NCBI RefSeq assembly: GCF_036370855.1
Contig: NC_088110.1
Location: 23,493,501 to 23,557,500, forward strand
Length of the DNA: 64,000 nucleotides
Reading direction: 5' to 3'
Source of the DNA: Dromaius novaehollandiae
Lineage: Eukaryota > Chordata > Aves > Casuariiformes > Dromaiidae
Part shown: positions 49,901 through 62,744 of the stretch, in pieces
Layout: each line of letters opens with the position of its first letter
Numbering within the stretch: the stretch's first letter is position 1
The notes under the pieces: generated by a model
The model's database searches: none
Told to the model about the DNA's origin: nothing
Seen by the model: only the letters and a program-made list of their open reading frames with translations
Made by a program: the position numbers and the translations under genes

Positions 49901-52900
49901 AGTTTGACTCAGTAAAACAGTTTTCATTTGACAGAAAAGAATATTTAACTTCTCCCTAAGCTCTATCTCATTCTGTTTTGTAACTCAAAGCCATTTTCAG
50001 TTCTTAAGAGGTAAAGAGAAAAATCAGCTACACCAATAAATCAAAAATCTAGGATCCTCTAGTCTGAATTGCTTTTCTTTTCTGGAGCAAAACTATTACA
50101 AAATAAAGTCTGCTTGAGATTTGAGAAGCATTTAAAGACAAGACAATCCACACATTGGAACATCTGGACAAGGGCTCTAGTTGCTTGGAAAGCATGCAAA
50201 TTCGGTCACATGTGCTGCTCGGATTTGGGGCGAAGAGACATGCCAAAACTCCTTATATAGGTCTTTGACAGGAGAGGAGAAACTTCCCTTTGGCAGGGAA
50301 GAATGGAAAGTAGCTCTGCTGTCCTGGACCGGCTGAAGCACACCCAGACTGGCAAAGGGGGACAGTGCTCCTTCCAGGTGCCTCTACTGGTGAGGGCCAC
50401 CAGAAAAGAATTTTAAACCATGTCACCATTTTGGATCATTTCCTGCTCCTCAATAAACAAAGTGTTTTTTCTTTTAAAAGCATGATCTGACAACATGGCC
50501 CACAGAGCCATGTGAACACTGCAGAGTTTAACAATAAATAGAAATGTGCCAAATTCTCAGCTGGAGCAAAAGCAACATAGTTCCACCGGCAGCAGTGGAG
50601 CTCTGCTGATCTACACCCACATGGAGCAGCTCAGCTCCTGGCACTTCCAGCAGGTGATCCAGACGGCAGCTTCACCCCAAAAATAAAGTTATCCTATGTG
50701 GAAGAAGAGCAAAAAGGTAGATAGGCTTGCCCTATCCACCAGGATAACACAACCCAAATCAACCACCACTTCATCTGCTATTATTTCCTTAAAACTATTT
50801 GTTTGAGACCGTTAATAACAACATGCAGAGGATCAATAGCCAGTTAGAAGCACAGCCCTAGTATTTTACTCTACACACTATCAAAGGTAACATGCATGTC
50901 TGCAGGTAACGCCAATCAGACAAAGTGGAAAGGTCACTGCCTCTGTTTAGGCAAATTCTTGGATTTTTTCTCCTCAATTATAAAAGCATGAAAGCTAAAT
51001 CAGAAGATCCTACCTAGAGCACGAGTCAGCTCTGTGCCTCCAAAGAGAGACAATAAAAGACTATCAGATGGCAAACAGAAATATCTCAGCTCATGCGCCA
51101 GGTCTCTTACACAGGCATAGTGTTTCATACCACTGCACAGACCTGTTTGCTGTAGGAGAAATTCCAGCAATTATTTTCAAAGAAAACATTTCCTGCACAT
51201 CAGGTAAACCTTTCAGGGAACACGTCTGTCTACCCTTCTCCCCAGCAACTGTGCAACCTGGATTGTTGTTTTTCCCTTTGTAAGATCTAGTGGCTATTGG
51301 TTGCACAGCTTATGCTTTAATTTCCAGAGCAAATAGACCACAGATGCTATGTCAATATAGACATGAGACAAATACAGCCGGTTGCCAGTGTGGGCTCTTC
51401 GCCAAGCAATGGAATCACCACTCGCGTTAATGTAAGCCTTTTGGCAATTCATCACCCTGGCGCTATCCCAGATCAGCCTGACTTGACAGGCAACTGCGGA
51501 TGCTGATAGCGGCGCAGCAAATCTGGGCTCTGTCTCCTGGTCATGTTTCCTCATTCCAGCACACAAGACCCAGAGCAACAACAGAACTGTATTAACATTG
51601 GACAGCAGGAGAGAGGGAAAAACACCAGCTAATTAAAGCCAGCAATGTTGTTTCTTGCCATTTGCCACAGCACTGGTAAGCAGTAATTCTCACTCTCCTG
51701 GAAATTCCCAGCAATTCCCAGCCTCCCGAACTGGAACTCGGAACGACCAGACACCTGAAACCGTGACCCCCAGTTTCAACCCTGTTGAACAAAAATTGCT
51801 TCTAATGTGTTAACTGTCTGGAAGGGACCACAGAAGATGGGCGAATCAGAAAGTCTCCATCGGCTCTCGAGCAGAAGCGATCAATGGCTAGCTCATGTGC
51901 TCAGAGGACCACAATCAAATGTCATTATTTGTGAGGTTCTACTTGACTTCACATCCCCCTCGCAGAAAAGGCTTTATCGATTCCTTCGTGTTGACGAGAA
52001 GGGCAATCAGAACAGACTGCGGCACACATAACCCCGTTGGCATTTCACATTAGAACAATAGGGTCTTCTCACAGACACATACACAAATCATTTAAAGGCA
52101 CAGTAGCCTTTATGAAAAATCACTGAAGACTACTAACAAGGTATTAAGCTGACAGCAGAAAGGTTGATGTTATCAGCCATTCTCCAGCAAACCAAAGGGC
52201 TTTTCCACTTTTTTTTTAATTATTTTTTTTTTCCTTCTTGCACCACTGCTCATGGAGGGCACGAGAACTAGTCTCTGCTGGATAATCTCTGTGGCAGGCA
52301 AAGGGAAGATATCCTTTCTCCTGCTAGCTCATACTCCCTCCTCCTCTACATAGCATTAAATTAGGAAATTTCTGTAGGACTCAGGTAAATTGACAGAGAA
52401 TACCCATTTTTTCCCTTTCAGGCCTCTTCTTCCAAACAAGGAAGATCAAACGTACCTCTCCAGTCAATCAGCTGGACAAAAGAACTCGTAACATTACAAA
52501 CTCTGGCTGTTCATATTTAGGAATGGAAAAATTGCCTACAGTGGAACCACTTTAAGCTACCGAGTAGGGGACTTCCTTTCTCCTGAGTCACCCATCCTTC
52601 TCCTCTGCTTCCACTTATAAAAATCAAGCCTTCTGGGCAACTGTGCACCCAGCATTACTGAGGCGGCCACCAAGAGACTGCCAGGGAGAAGGGCACTCAG
52701 CCTTCTCCCAGGCTGCCTTTGGCAATGTAAGGTAGCTTAAGTACCAGAGAGCCACGTAACTCGTAGGGGTACAGCCAAGTATTGTAACAGAAGGAGCAAA
52801 GTCCTTGCATTCAACCCAGCCCTGCTCCACCTGCTTGTCCTCCTTCCTGCAGGCTTACAAGTTACCTTCAGTGGTCTTCCCCAGGCCAGAGACCACAGAT

Positions 52901-55900
52901 GCGTAGTACAGGAATGCTCAATTCCTTACAGCCCTGGCAGAAGTTTGACTCTAGCAACAACACGATTTTCCTTGGGTGCAGCCTTCTGAAGAGGAAGGTT
53001 ACAGCAGTTCATAATGCCCCATAGGGAGAAGGGGGTGAAAACCAGCTCTACTTTTCCCTGAGGCTTGACGCTTCACAACCGAGACCTTCTAGTAAAAATT
53101 CAGTAGCAACAAAACAGTAGTGTATGATATGCCAAGTTTGCATGCATTATTTTTCATGCACTTCACAATCCAGGCCAAATTTGGTGATAAGCAAGCATGA
53201 CCTACAGGCTAAAAGGATGGATGAGGAAAGCAACAAGAAAAGCAGTTTGCAGGAGACTTCTAGAAGTCCTGTGTGTCTTAAGCTGTACAGGAGAGGGAGC
53301 TCCCCAAGTTCATCCTTAGTTATTACTTCTCCTGTAGCAGCAGCCCTTCAGCCCCTTGCTTAGTAAAGCACAGTCATATCACTGAACGTTACCTGAGTGC
53401 AGTTTTAAACTTTGAGGCCAGGGCAGAGCTGTGGTCCTCTAGCCTTGCTTCCTGAACGGTGAAGGACACAACTGGTCCATAATGATTCGTCTAAATGAGC
53501 AAAATACATCCAATCTTGATCTTGAAATTGCTAAAATTGGTAGAAGACGTCCTACAGTCCTTGGTAAGGCGGTCTGACAGTGAATTAAGTGAATGAGACA
53601 AATGCAGAGCAGAAATATGTGTACTTCCAATTGGTTTGCACCCACCTACAACCTATCTATCCATATAGCTGCTGATTTTAGCTTCTTCTCTCTGGTACAT
53701 TTTTATTTGTACACATATACTTTATTACTTAACTAACTTACACTGTATTCAAACAAATAGCTTTCCAGGTTACAGGCTAAAGTTGCACAAATTATTTCTA
53801 GTTAATCCTGAAAGGCCTAGTAGTCCTAAACCGACATGCTTGTGTTCATGTAACAATTTCACACTTTCCAACTCAACATGAAAATGTGATACTGGCTGCT
53901 GTAATAGTCTAGGCATATCTAAAAATCAAACAAAAACAGACTAAGTATGGATTAAAAACGGTGCAAGTTTTTTGTATTTCCCACACTGTCAATTAATAAG
54001 GGAATTCTGAGAGTGAAAGGAGGTTTGGCTAAAATGTGCAATACATCTGTAAAAATAATGAGATACTCAATTACCCATAAAACAAACCTCTTAAAAATCC
54101 ACAGACAGCTGTTTTGACACATCTGGCCAAGTTCAAATCTCTTTCAAGTGGATGACATACCAAGCTGATATACCTGCTTATCCCAGGTCCGAGTTTAGAC
54201 CGCTCAGATTCACATTTAAAAGTCTAATAAAACTCCACATTGGACTCATATAACAAGGTAATGACCTGTGCTGAAGATCCTGCAGTTACACAAGGCCTTA
54301 TTAGCTGAAGTTCTACTGGGAAGGTAAATCAAACTTATCGAACAGCAAATGTGGCAACAGTCAGAATATCTAATGCCACACACGTGCCTGCATTTAAATC
54401 CGCTTTCAAATGAAATTAGCAAACAAATTGGCCCCTTTGATTCTGGCAGAATAATTCTAGTCCAATATCAATACAGCTGAGAACACCAGTCACTGAAAGA
54501 GGCAACTGCATCATAAGGTGAGATTACGAAACTCATAAAACAACACTCAGAACTGTAGAACTGTTCTGCATCCTGATTTATTTCCATTTTTAAACTTGCA
54601 AGGCTTGTAATTAATGGCTCGAGGACATGGGGAGAATTGGAACAAATTTCAGCCCCAGCTTCCTCTGCATGTTGTTAATGGCTAGTCTGTCCACTAATGT
54701 GCTCCAATTTTACCCACATCAACCACATGTGATACAAGCTGCAGGAAAGCAAGTGAATTTTTAATCATCTCTCTGATGTACAGTATAATTGCTGACTTTT
54801 ATCAGACAGTAGTTAAACAAAGGCTTAGAAAGAAATAAATATTCCTTAATTGCACAACTGCCACTGCTCACAATAGGATAGCCTTTGAAATGAGTAACTG
54901 GTCCCCATTATCACAGATGCACACATACTCAGACGTGTACAGATAGGTTTAGATCAATGTAGACTTTTATTTATTTTCAAACGGGGTATGTAAGTATGTG
55001 TATGTGCTTATGTTACAATGCAGAGCAATTATTCATGTGTGACATATCTTCCACATGCATGGAAAAAGCATGTGTCTGAGCCCATTCATATATCTATACA
55101 CACGCACATACAACCTCCCAGTGTCTGACACAGGGAAAATCCTCCACGCTGTGCCATGTGTGATATATGGGCTTTATGCACACACCAACCTAGACAAATA
55201 TATTATCTCATTTTAGCTGTGGAATATTAACATTGACACAAAGCGTGCAATGCATTTTTGGAGCCAACTTTCCTTTCCTTCTTACTCTGTGTAAAACAGA
55301 AACTTTGACTCCTTGAGCCTTACAGTCTTAAAAAGACAAACACACATTCAGAGCCCTGAATGTAAATGGCTCCCTTGGAGCCGACGTTTCCTTCTACCCC
55401 CAAGACATCCTCACCAGAGAAACCATGCACTTTTACATGCACAAATGTCATCAGCACTTATTTCTGCACCTGTGATGCCTTGAGGACCTACCATAAGTTA
55501 AAAAAAAATTAAAAAAATAAATCGTACAAACAATCCCTCCCCAATACCAGCCTGCTGTCAGAATTGCTGAGAGCTGTGCCATAATACATTTACTTCATGT
55601 CTAAACATATAACCAGCAAGGCACATTTGTGAACCTGCCATTCAAGAAATGGCTCAGAGTTTAGTACCCAAGTTTGAGGCAAGAAAGATACAAAAGAAGA
55701 AAAATAACAGTGCTTAACTTCTAATTGTGAGAGGATAAGCCAGGAAATTACAAAAGCAGGGCCTATTTGGCAAATAAAATGTAAAATATCTTAGAGTGAT
55801 GTGGGCTTGCAAAAGTGCAGGTAATAGATTAAACATATGTACTCCACCATTTTCAACAAGAGCTGTTTTTTCCACTGTACAGTACCTACAGCCTTCCTTT

Positions 55901-58900
55901 TCCCTTTCAGGAAAAAAAAAAAAAACATATTTCATTTAAATAGCCAAAGGCGCCAGGTTTTTTTGTACTGTATATTGAGAGATACATGATCAATTTGGTA
56001 TCAAACTCCAAACCTAGTGTGGTAAACACAGGAATGCCCAGAATTCACCAGGGAAAGGAGCTTAATATTAAGGGCTAAGAGTGCTGTTAAAAGGTAGCAC
56101 CACTCAGAACAACTCAGTTTGCTCATTTTCTCTCTTTCCTCTTTAAAGGGTCATTTCCCCACAGGAAAATGGCTGGGGAAGGGGAGAGCGAGGGAAAGGA
56201 GGGTGCAGGTCCATGTCCTGTTACCTTGCTGTACTCCTCCCAGGAGTTGCTCCAGGTCCAGTAGTGAGCCTTGTAAAGCCCGACTCTCACGGCCATCATC
56301 TCGTTGCCACGGTAATAGAATATGGGCCTGAAAAGGATGCAGAGGGGAGAGCACAGCTGCGTGAGAACCGCGAACGCGCTGGGCCCGGCAGCCTCGCTGA
56401 TAAGGGAGCCAAACACTTCAATGGCGTCTGACTTCCGATTCAGCTATCAGTCAGAAACAGGCTGCCTTCTAACAGTCTCCACTGCAAGGTTTTCAATTAA
56501 CATTTTTTAAAGTGTTCATCAAGTCGAGAGCTCACATTGCGCGAGAACGAAACGCTATGCAGCTTGGCTGCCAGTGATTGTTAATCCTTGAACTACCAGA
56601 CCCTGTTATTTCCTACAGAGCGTGCCGATTTAAACACCAAATGTCTTGGAAGCGGCACACGTGTGTGCGCGAGCGAGAGAGAGAAATGAGGATTCACCGA
56701 ATCTGCGATGCGGAGTCTCCCCTTCCGGCGGAGGGCAGCCAGGCAGCACCAAGCCGTGTGCTGTTACTGCCAGACCCGCAGCATGGCCAGGCAGGACACC
56801 AGAGGCCGGCCAGCTCTGAATGCCATCACAGAAAAACTCTCTATGAAAAAGCCTAGCAGCCAAATACACTTTGTTTTTAACTCCTATCAATTTCCTTTCC
56901 CTAAAACCTCCCCTTACATCATCCACAGATATAACCAAAAACTGCTATTTTTTCTCCTAAGTTCTTTCAATTAGCGACACGTTTGAAAAATGTACTCCAT
57001 TCAGAGCAGCTGGTGGGTTGCACCCTTGTGCATATACTACCCTTACCCCAGGCATCCCAGCAATGGTCCTGTTTGGTTTCCCTGATAATGTGCTCTCATT
57101 TCTTGAGGGAACAGTACAAAATTTTACTGAAATGGACTATCTGCAGGAGAGAGGATTGATTTGGCGGTGGAGCTCATCATGCAAGAACATCAGACTTAGT
57201 CAGCTCTTCCCAGTTGTTTCAGGTTGCTGACAGGATGAGATAGTAAAGTTGTTTATCACTATTTGTAAGGGTAGATATCTTTGTCTTCAATTCAAAGATG
57301 CTACAAGGCAAAAACTGCTTGCTCCTACGCTGCCACCTTGAAAAACGGTCCCTAAATGTATGATAGGATTAAAATCACCATGACTGAATGACAAGCGTGG
57401 CCCAAGATCTCTTCTATTTTGAGCAAAACTGTCACTTCCTTTACAGGTTCCTTGCATAACGAGCCTTGTGTCCTTTGTCATCAAGAACTGCTCCCGAGCC
57501 AAGGGGAAAAGGCTGCTCCCAGCAGGGCCCGTTCTTGCATCCTTAACACACCTGAAATGCCCGTGAAATCAAGGCAGCTTGAGAGAACTGCCAAAATGCA
57601 GAAGCTGATCTAAACTAGTCACATGAACAAAATTAAAAGCCCAAACAAACATGCCACAGCCAGACACACACCAGTCTTTTTTCCTTGCCATAAACACTCA
57701 TTATTTGACAAGCTATTATGTGCCCCTTTGATCTGAAGGCATGAGGATTAGGTTTTTGCTTTCTTAAAATAAAAGTAGAGTATTTTCTATCTTTGAATGG
57801 GGAGTACACCTTATACTCAAAATTTTGCTATTACTGGTTTCATTTTATGCCTTTCTCTTTTTCATTCCAAGTAAAAGAACACTACAGCTGAATCCACTGT
57901 AAAGTTTTGGGGGGCTCTGGAAGTGTGACCTCCTGATCAGATCTGGAAAAAAGAGTGACCGCTACTGTAGCACAAATGGCACCGTTATAACATGTTGGTG
58001 GCTGCAATGCAATTCTCTTCTATAACAACAAAATCTATTCAAACTTTTGGAAGTAAAGATGGGGATACACTGCGTTTGAGGAGCCTGCACTGCCTCATGT
58101 CAGCCACTGGCTGACTCTCAGGTAATACTGTTCGTGTGCTTCTTGCTTTAGCAGGCACAAAAACAATTTTACTGAACAAAGGCTCAAGTCCAGCACAGAA
58201 AATAACTCAAATATGTTTTGCATGTGTATGTTTCCATGCCATCTCACAGACAAAGAATATATCCTGTATTCTGATTTCCAAGGCTGCCAAATTCTTCACC
58301 AGAATCACAACTAAAACACCTCTCAATCTCCAAACATTCAAATGAGAGAGTCAAAGATATTTGTTGTCAAATTTTAGTGCCTGTACCCAACAGCTCACAG
58401 CATTCCTGCATGCCCATAAAGGCTCCAGATCTTTAACCCAAATCTATCCTTACAAAAGCATCCACAGAAACAGGACTTTGGGAAGAAGTGAGCTTCCAGT
58501 TCATTCTCAGTAGCCCAGCCTTTGACTCCAACCTCCCTCGCACAGGGACTGCAAAAACTGCAACTCTTCTGCAAAGAGCCAGCATACTCTTGGATGGTTC
58601 TCCAGTAATAAATAATGCATTTTCCCCTACCCAGGCTACAGTTCACAGGCTTTTATCTCCCCTGTTGCCATATGCTGCTCCAGGGATCCCTGCTAACCCC
58701 CTGACATTTGCATCTGTCCACAAAATCCACTGCACAGCAATATGTTGTGTGTCAGGAAATTCCACTTCAGCTAGCTCCAACAGAGAAGCAGTACCTACCA
58801 TAAAGCTCTGGTGCTACCCACTTTACCTAGCAGGAGCGAAAATGCATTAGTTCAGTTTATAAAGTATACGTGTAAATTTAATTTAAAGAAATAAACCAAA

Positions 58901-59093
58901 GTTTGGGATCACTTCAGCTTGGAGGCATGGATGGGAGCTCTGGGTTCATAACTAACCTGTCAATTAGCCGCCCCTGCAAGATGGCAGGTAAAAGGTCGAT
59001 GCCGTCAATCTGTCTGTCACTTGGAGGCTGCAGTCCCGCCAGGGAGAGGCTGGTGGTGAAGAGATCCATCACATTGCCCAGCTGATGACTTAC
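46785..59093 (-). CDS. GALNS: GALNS, N-acetylgalactosamine-6-sulfatase (three internal exons; both ends missing)
   Basis: GALNS removes 6-sulfate from keratan sulfate and chondroitin 6-sulfate in lysosomes; its loss causes Morquio A disease in humans. Exons in transcript order: 58957-59093, 56225-56327 and 46785-46906 (137, 103 and 122 nt). As I recall the human gene, these are the lengths of exons 10, 11 and 12. Phases agree (0/2, 2/0, 0/2). Blocks include [35 protein letters not shown] (its Arg matches human Arg386, a frequent disease site), [28 protein letters not shown] and [14 protein letters not shown]. This is the C-terminal part of the sulfatase fold. The catalytic Cys lies in an early exon beyond the right edge. 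The last exon was not located. Confidence 0.93.
47733..47772. repeat. Perfect 20-bp tandem duplication
   Basis: CGAAGTGCTCGGTGGCCACT-type unit present twice in direct succession with no divergence, implying a recent event. Confidence 0.85.
49817..49842. repeat. (TG)n(CG)n dinucleotide repeat
   Basis: Alternating TG followed directly by alternating CG, a purine-pyrimidine alternation able to adopt Z-DNA. Confidence 0.85.
50548..50640. repeat. Degenerate palindromic repeat, probably ancient
   Basis: The left arm (TCTCAGCTGGAGC ... AGTTCCAC) pairs imperfectly with the reverse complement of the right arm (GTGGAGCTCTGCTGAT ... CATGGAG). It resembles, from memory, a palindromic interspersed motif common in bird and reptile genomes. 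I cannot assign a family. Confidence 0.35.
56225..56327 (-). CDS. GALNS: GALNS exon equivalent to human exon 11
   Basis: Completes the Arg codon, then [23 protein letters not shown]. The donor is GTAACA, phase 0 out. Confidence 0.95.
56328..58956 (-). other. GALNS intron 10
   Basis: 2.6-kb intron with no recognised feature. Confidence 0.85.
58957..59093 (-). CDS. GALNS: GALNS exon equivalent to human exon 10
   Basis: Phase 0 start after TTTTCAG, then [36 protein letters not shown]. The donor is GTTAGT, phase 2 out. Confidence 0.95.
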
Positions 59094-59263
59094 CTGAAAA
59101 ATCAACAGAAAAGCACTTGCAAAAAGAGCTTCAGTTAAAGCTGAAGCGGAGGAGGCTGGTTTCCACCAAAGCAGAAGCATCGCTTTCTTAATCTCCTTCT
59201 CTGCTAAGCATCTTTAAGAAAATCTCCCTTTACGGTGCAGCAGTCATCAGCAAACCTCCTATT

Positions 59264-59330
59264 AAAAAAAAAAAAAAAAAAAAAAAAAGAGAGAGAGAGA
59301 AAGAAAAGAAAAGAGAGGAAAGGAGAAATC
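59264..59330. repeat. Poly(A) plus purine-rich GA tract
   Basis: Twenty-five A, then GAGAGAGAGAG and AAAGAAAAG-type sequence: a 65-bp strand of almost only purines. It may be a microsatellite or an old retroposed poly(A) tail. No flanking element was recognised. Confidence 0.85.
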
Positions 59331-62300
59331 CAGACCCAAAATTGTTTTCGAGGGAGCATTTGCATTCTGGTTCATTTTTCTCTCTTTCTTCTCACCTCTT
59401 TTTATATATGCACTTATAGGAGCATCTTTTTTTCAGACTTCAATTTCCTTTTGCAAATTCTGAGTCATTTGTGGTTTGAAAAATCAGCACTTAAAACAAG
59501 CAAAAAGTCCTTGATTCCCTCACCAGGTCATCTCTGGAGTCCAGAATACCCTGAGAGAATTCCCAGAAAGCACAGGAATAGATGGATAATAATAAAAAGA
59601 GCCTGATGACTTCATCGGCAAACCATTTCCAACAATTCAAGAACTGTAAAGTTGTGGTATTTTTAGTATATATTTTAATAAGCAAGAAAAACATCTGGCT
59701 TTGGCTCCAAAGGAGATCTGCAAGTTCTTTTACTTTAAGTGGGAGCCATAGTTATCTCTCTGGTCTTAATTATTTATATTTTAAAAACCTAAAAAATCTG
59801 TTCTGACTGATTTTTTACTCCCATCATCCTTGTGGTGTGCTACTGTTATCTGCTGCTGTAGAATGTTTAATTAGCCAGTGACACACTAAATTGAAGGAGA
59901 TATCTTCAAATCAAGAGCAAGAGCAAGCATGTTTTGCACTAAGATGCACCAGCACAAGATGTGACATGAAAAGAGCCTTTTCAGCCATACCACTTGTTCT
60001 GAGACAAGAAGCCATCTGATACAAAAGCACATCTGTAAAGTACAGAAAAACATTTTGACTGAAATCCAAATTCTGCCAGCAGACTTGCTAAAGTCAGTGT
60101 GAACGTTATGATGCTGGGACTATTAAAGACTTTTTATCTTTGAATCTTCTTGATAGTCACAAACAGAGCCCCAGCTTGTGAGCTGATACTAATTACTTAA
60201 ATACAATTACAAATGATAACATGATAAATGAATCTTTGCAACATATTGGTTTGCTTGCTATACAGGAAAATTAAGGGGGGAAATGCACTTTTTCGCTGGG
60301 ATACTAAGTCTTTTCATTAAGAGGCTGGGCTGGAAAAAGTGAACATTTAAAGGGAGAATTAGTAAGTAAAAAAACTGGAAAAAGCAACATGCAGGGAACT
60401 GATTACAAGTTTAACAATAAAATATCACATCACTTGATTATAGCAATTTCAATTTTTAATAGCCGTCATTCATCAGGAGGTGTTGGCAGGAACATGTAAT
60501 ACTAAAAGCAGGATGTAAGATTGCTTCCACAACTCTCATGAAGAAACCAAAGTGCAAAGCTCCAGGCCAAAGAGGAAGTCTGACCATGGAAACTCTTGCT
60601 CAGGAAAGCAGTTGGATCAGTTGACCAAGAGCAATGGGTCTGGCAAGCTCACCCTCCCTCCAAGATGCATGCTGCCCTTCGTCCCGGAGCTGCACCCGGG
60701 TGCATCTCCCTCTGGCCTGAGAAACACTGACCGCCGGGGAGAACCGTAGCTGGCCGGATCCTCAACAGCCCGTGCAGCGGCAGGCAGTGCTGCACGCTCC
60801 TCGGACAGGCCCCTTACACGGGCTCTTCTCTGGTCCTGGGCACGCACTTGGAAAGGCCTCCGATATAAAAAACAGTGTATGCTCATCCAAACAAGCCATC
60901 ACCTCCCTCCTTACAGACCTGGACGGCTTCGTAAACCACTGGTGCGGGGAACACCTCGCTCTCGCTGAAGTCAAGGGGGATTACAAGTGCTCAGCATTTC
61001 GGCAAAGATGCTCAGCCCCTCGCAGGCTCGTCTGCTGGCTAATTTACCCTGAACACGCCTGAAGAGCGCTGCGGGGTCAGCAAAACACCATATGCAGAGC
61101 TCAGAGTTTAATAAAGAGCAGATCCGGCACACGCCTGCTCCCCGACTCCTGCTACGTCAGGAGCAGGCAGGCACACTGGGGTCTGGGACTTTCGGTATTT
61201 AGGCCTCTCGCAGTTTATAAGGCGAATCCGAAAGTCACTTTTCTTGTTGTCAATCCATTCCCTTGCCTCAATCTTTTGACAACAGGCAGCAAGTGGCAAT
61301 CGCTGACCTGAGACTCGTGCCTCTAATATCACCTAATTTATACTTCGCGTTGTGACAATCCTACGGGGCCACCATGGTCTTCTTGCACTGGCCCTTATTA
61401 ACCATAACCAGATGTAGATGACTCTCTTTAATCATCCAATTACACTTCTGGTCTCAGACAACATTTTTCCGTGAAGCAGAGAAAACTTCTTAAGGAAATT
61501 AAATGCCCATGCCACAGCCACTTGGATTTATCTGTGCTCTGCAGCACCACATTGAAGAAGGGGGGGGAAGAAAGGTTAATATTTATATAAAACTTTGAAG
61601 TATTTTCAGAGAAAAATAAAAAAATTACCATTTTCTCCTGTCAACAGTGCTCTTTCATTCTAGTTGCCTTTCCCATTTATTTATTTTTTTTTTAAGAAAA
61701 GAAAAAGAAAAATCCAGAGAGAGCAACAGCCCAGAGAAAATAAATAATATATAAAAAAAGAGTGAGATCAGATATTGCTCATATCAGTGAGAAACAGCCG
61801 GTATTACGCACGTAAGAACGGATTTTTCCCCCCTCCTTCCCCCCCTTCTTTTTAATAAACTCTCAGTATACACATAACGTCTTTAAGAAAATGAAATCCT
61901 TTTGCTGTGGGCCACGTCCCTAGAAGAAATAGTCACCACTGCTGTTATCAGTGCTTTCAAGCTTTAACTCTGAATCAAAGGCGACAATTAATAAAGTCGC
62001 CCCCGCCAGGAATGGAAAGGAGGAAAGCTAAATATTTGAAACTGGGTGAACAAATGTCAGGGTGTTTTTAAATAAAATCCTTTTACAGTTATCACAGCAA
62101 GCAGACCTGATATCCCTGTCTAATTCAATTTCAATTTGCGCCCCATGGGAGATAGTGAAGAAAAGGTTGCAGTGCTGTCTTTGGGTTGATATGTTCTTTT
62201 CTCCTTCAGGAAGCAGGCACGAGAGAGGAAGGGGAGGAGGGTGAGGGAAGAGGAGAGGAGAAGGATTCAAATACCAGCAGCATATGATTCTTTTTTTCCA

Positions 62301-62676
62301 GCTGGATCCTTCCAGAAGGCAGATGTGATGTGGGGAATGTTGAAATGCTGATTTGTTATGAATTCACCTGGAAAACATAGCTGAGGAGGAAACTGCAGAA
62401 AGGCTGTTTGTGTGTGAATAAATATGCCTGATGGGGCACCAGAAATAACTGAGTGTTGATGCCAACAGCAACTGAGACTCCTGAGGCCCCCCCTCCCAAA
62501 CTAAACTGTAAATTAGCTAATTGTACCAATTAACCTAACCTCTATCAATATCGCCCTAACAGTGTTCACAATCCTGTCACCTAATTTCTTTTGTTTAAAT
62601 AAAAAGGTGTTCCTTTTTTAAAAAAAAAACAAATGCACTCTCTAATAAATGCAAAAACATATATAAATATAAATAA

Positions 62677-62680
<4 letters not shown>

Positions 62681-62734
<54 letters not shown>
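62681..62734. repeat. (AT)27 dinucleotide repeat
   Basis: Fifty-four bases of uninterrupted AT, likely polymorphic. Confidence 0.95.

Positions 62735-62744
<10 letters not shown>

Larger units (their letters stand above)
46907..56224 (-). other. GALNS intron 11 (9.3 kb)
   Basis: AT-rich intron. It holds the CA/TG repeat, a 20-bp duplication, a degenerate palindrome and two cryptic exon-like segments, listed separately. Nothing else is recognised. Confidence 0.8.

Noticed and set aside
60772-61062. 96-codon plus-strand open frame
   Set aside because: It lies antisense within a GALNS intron, with no splice signals or recognised domain.
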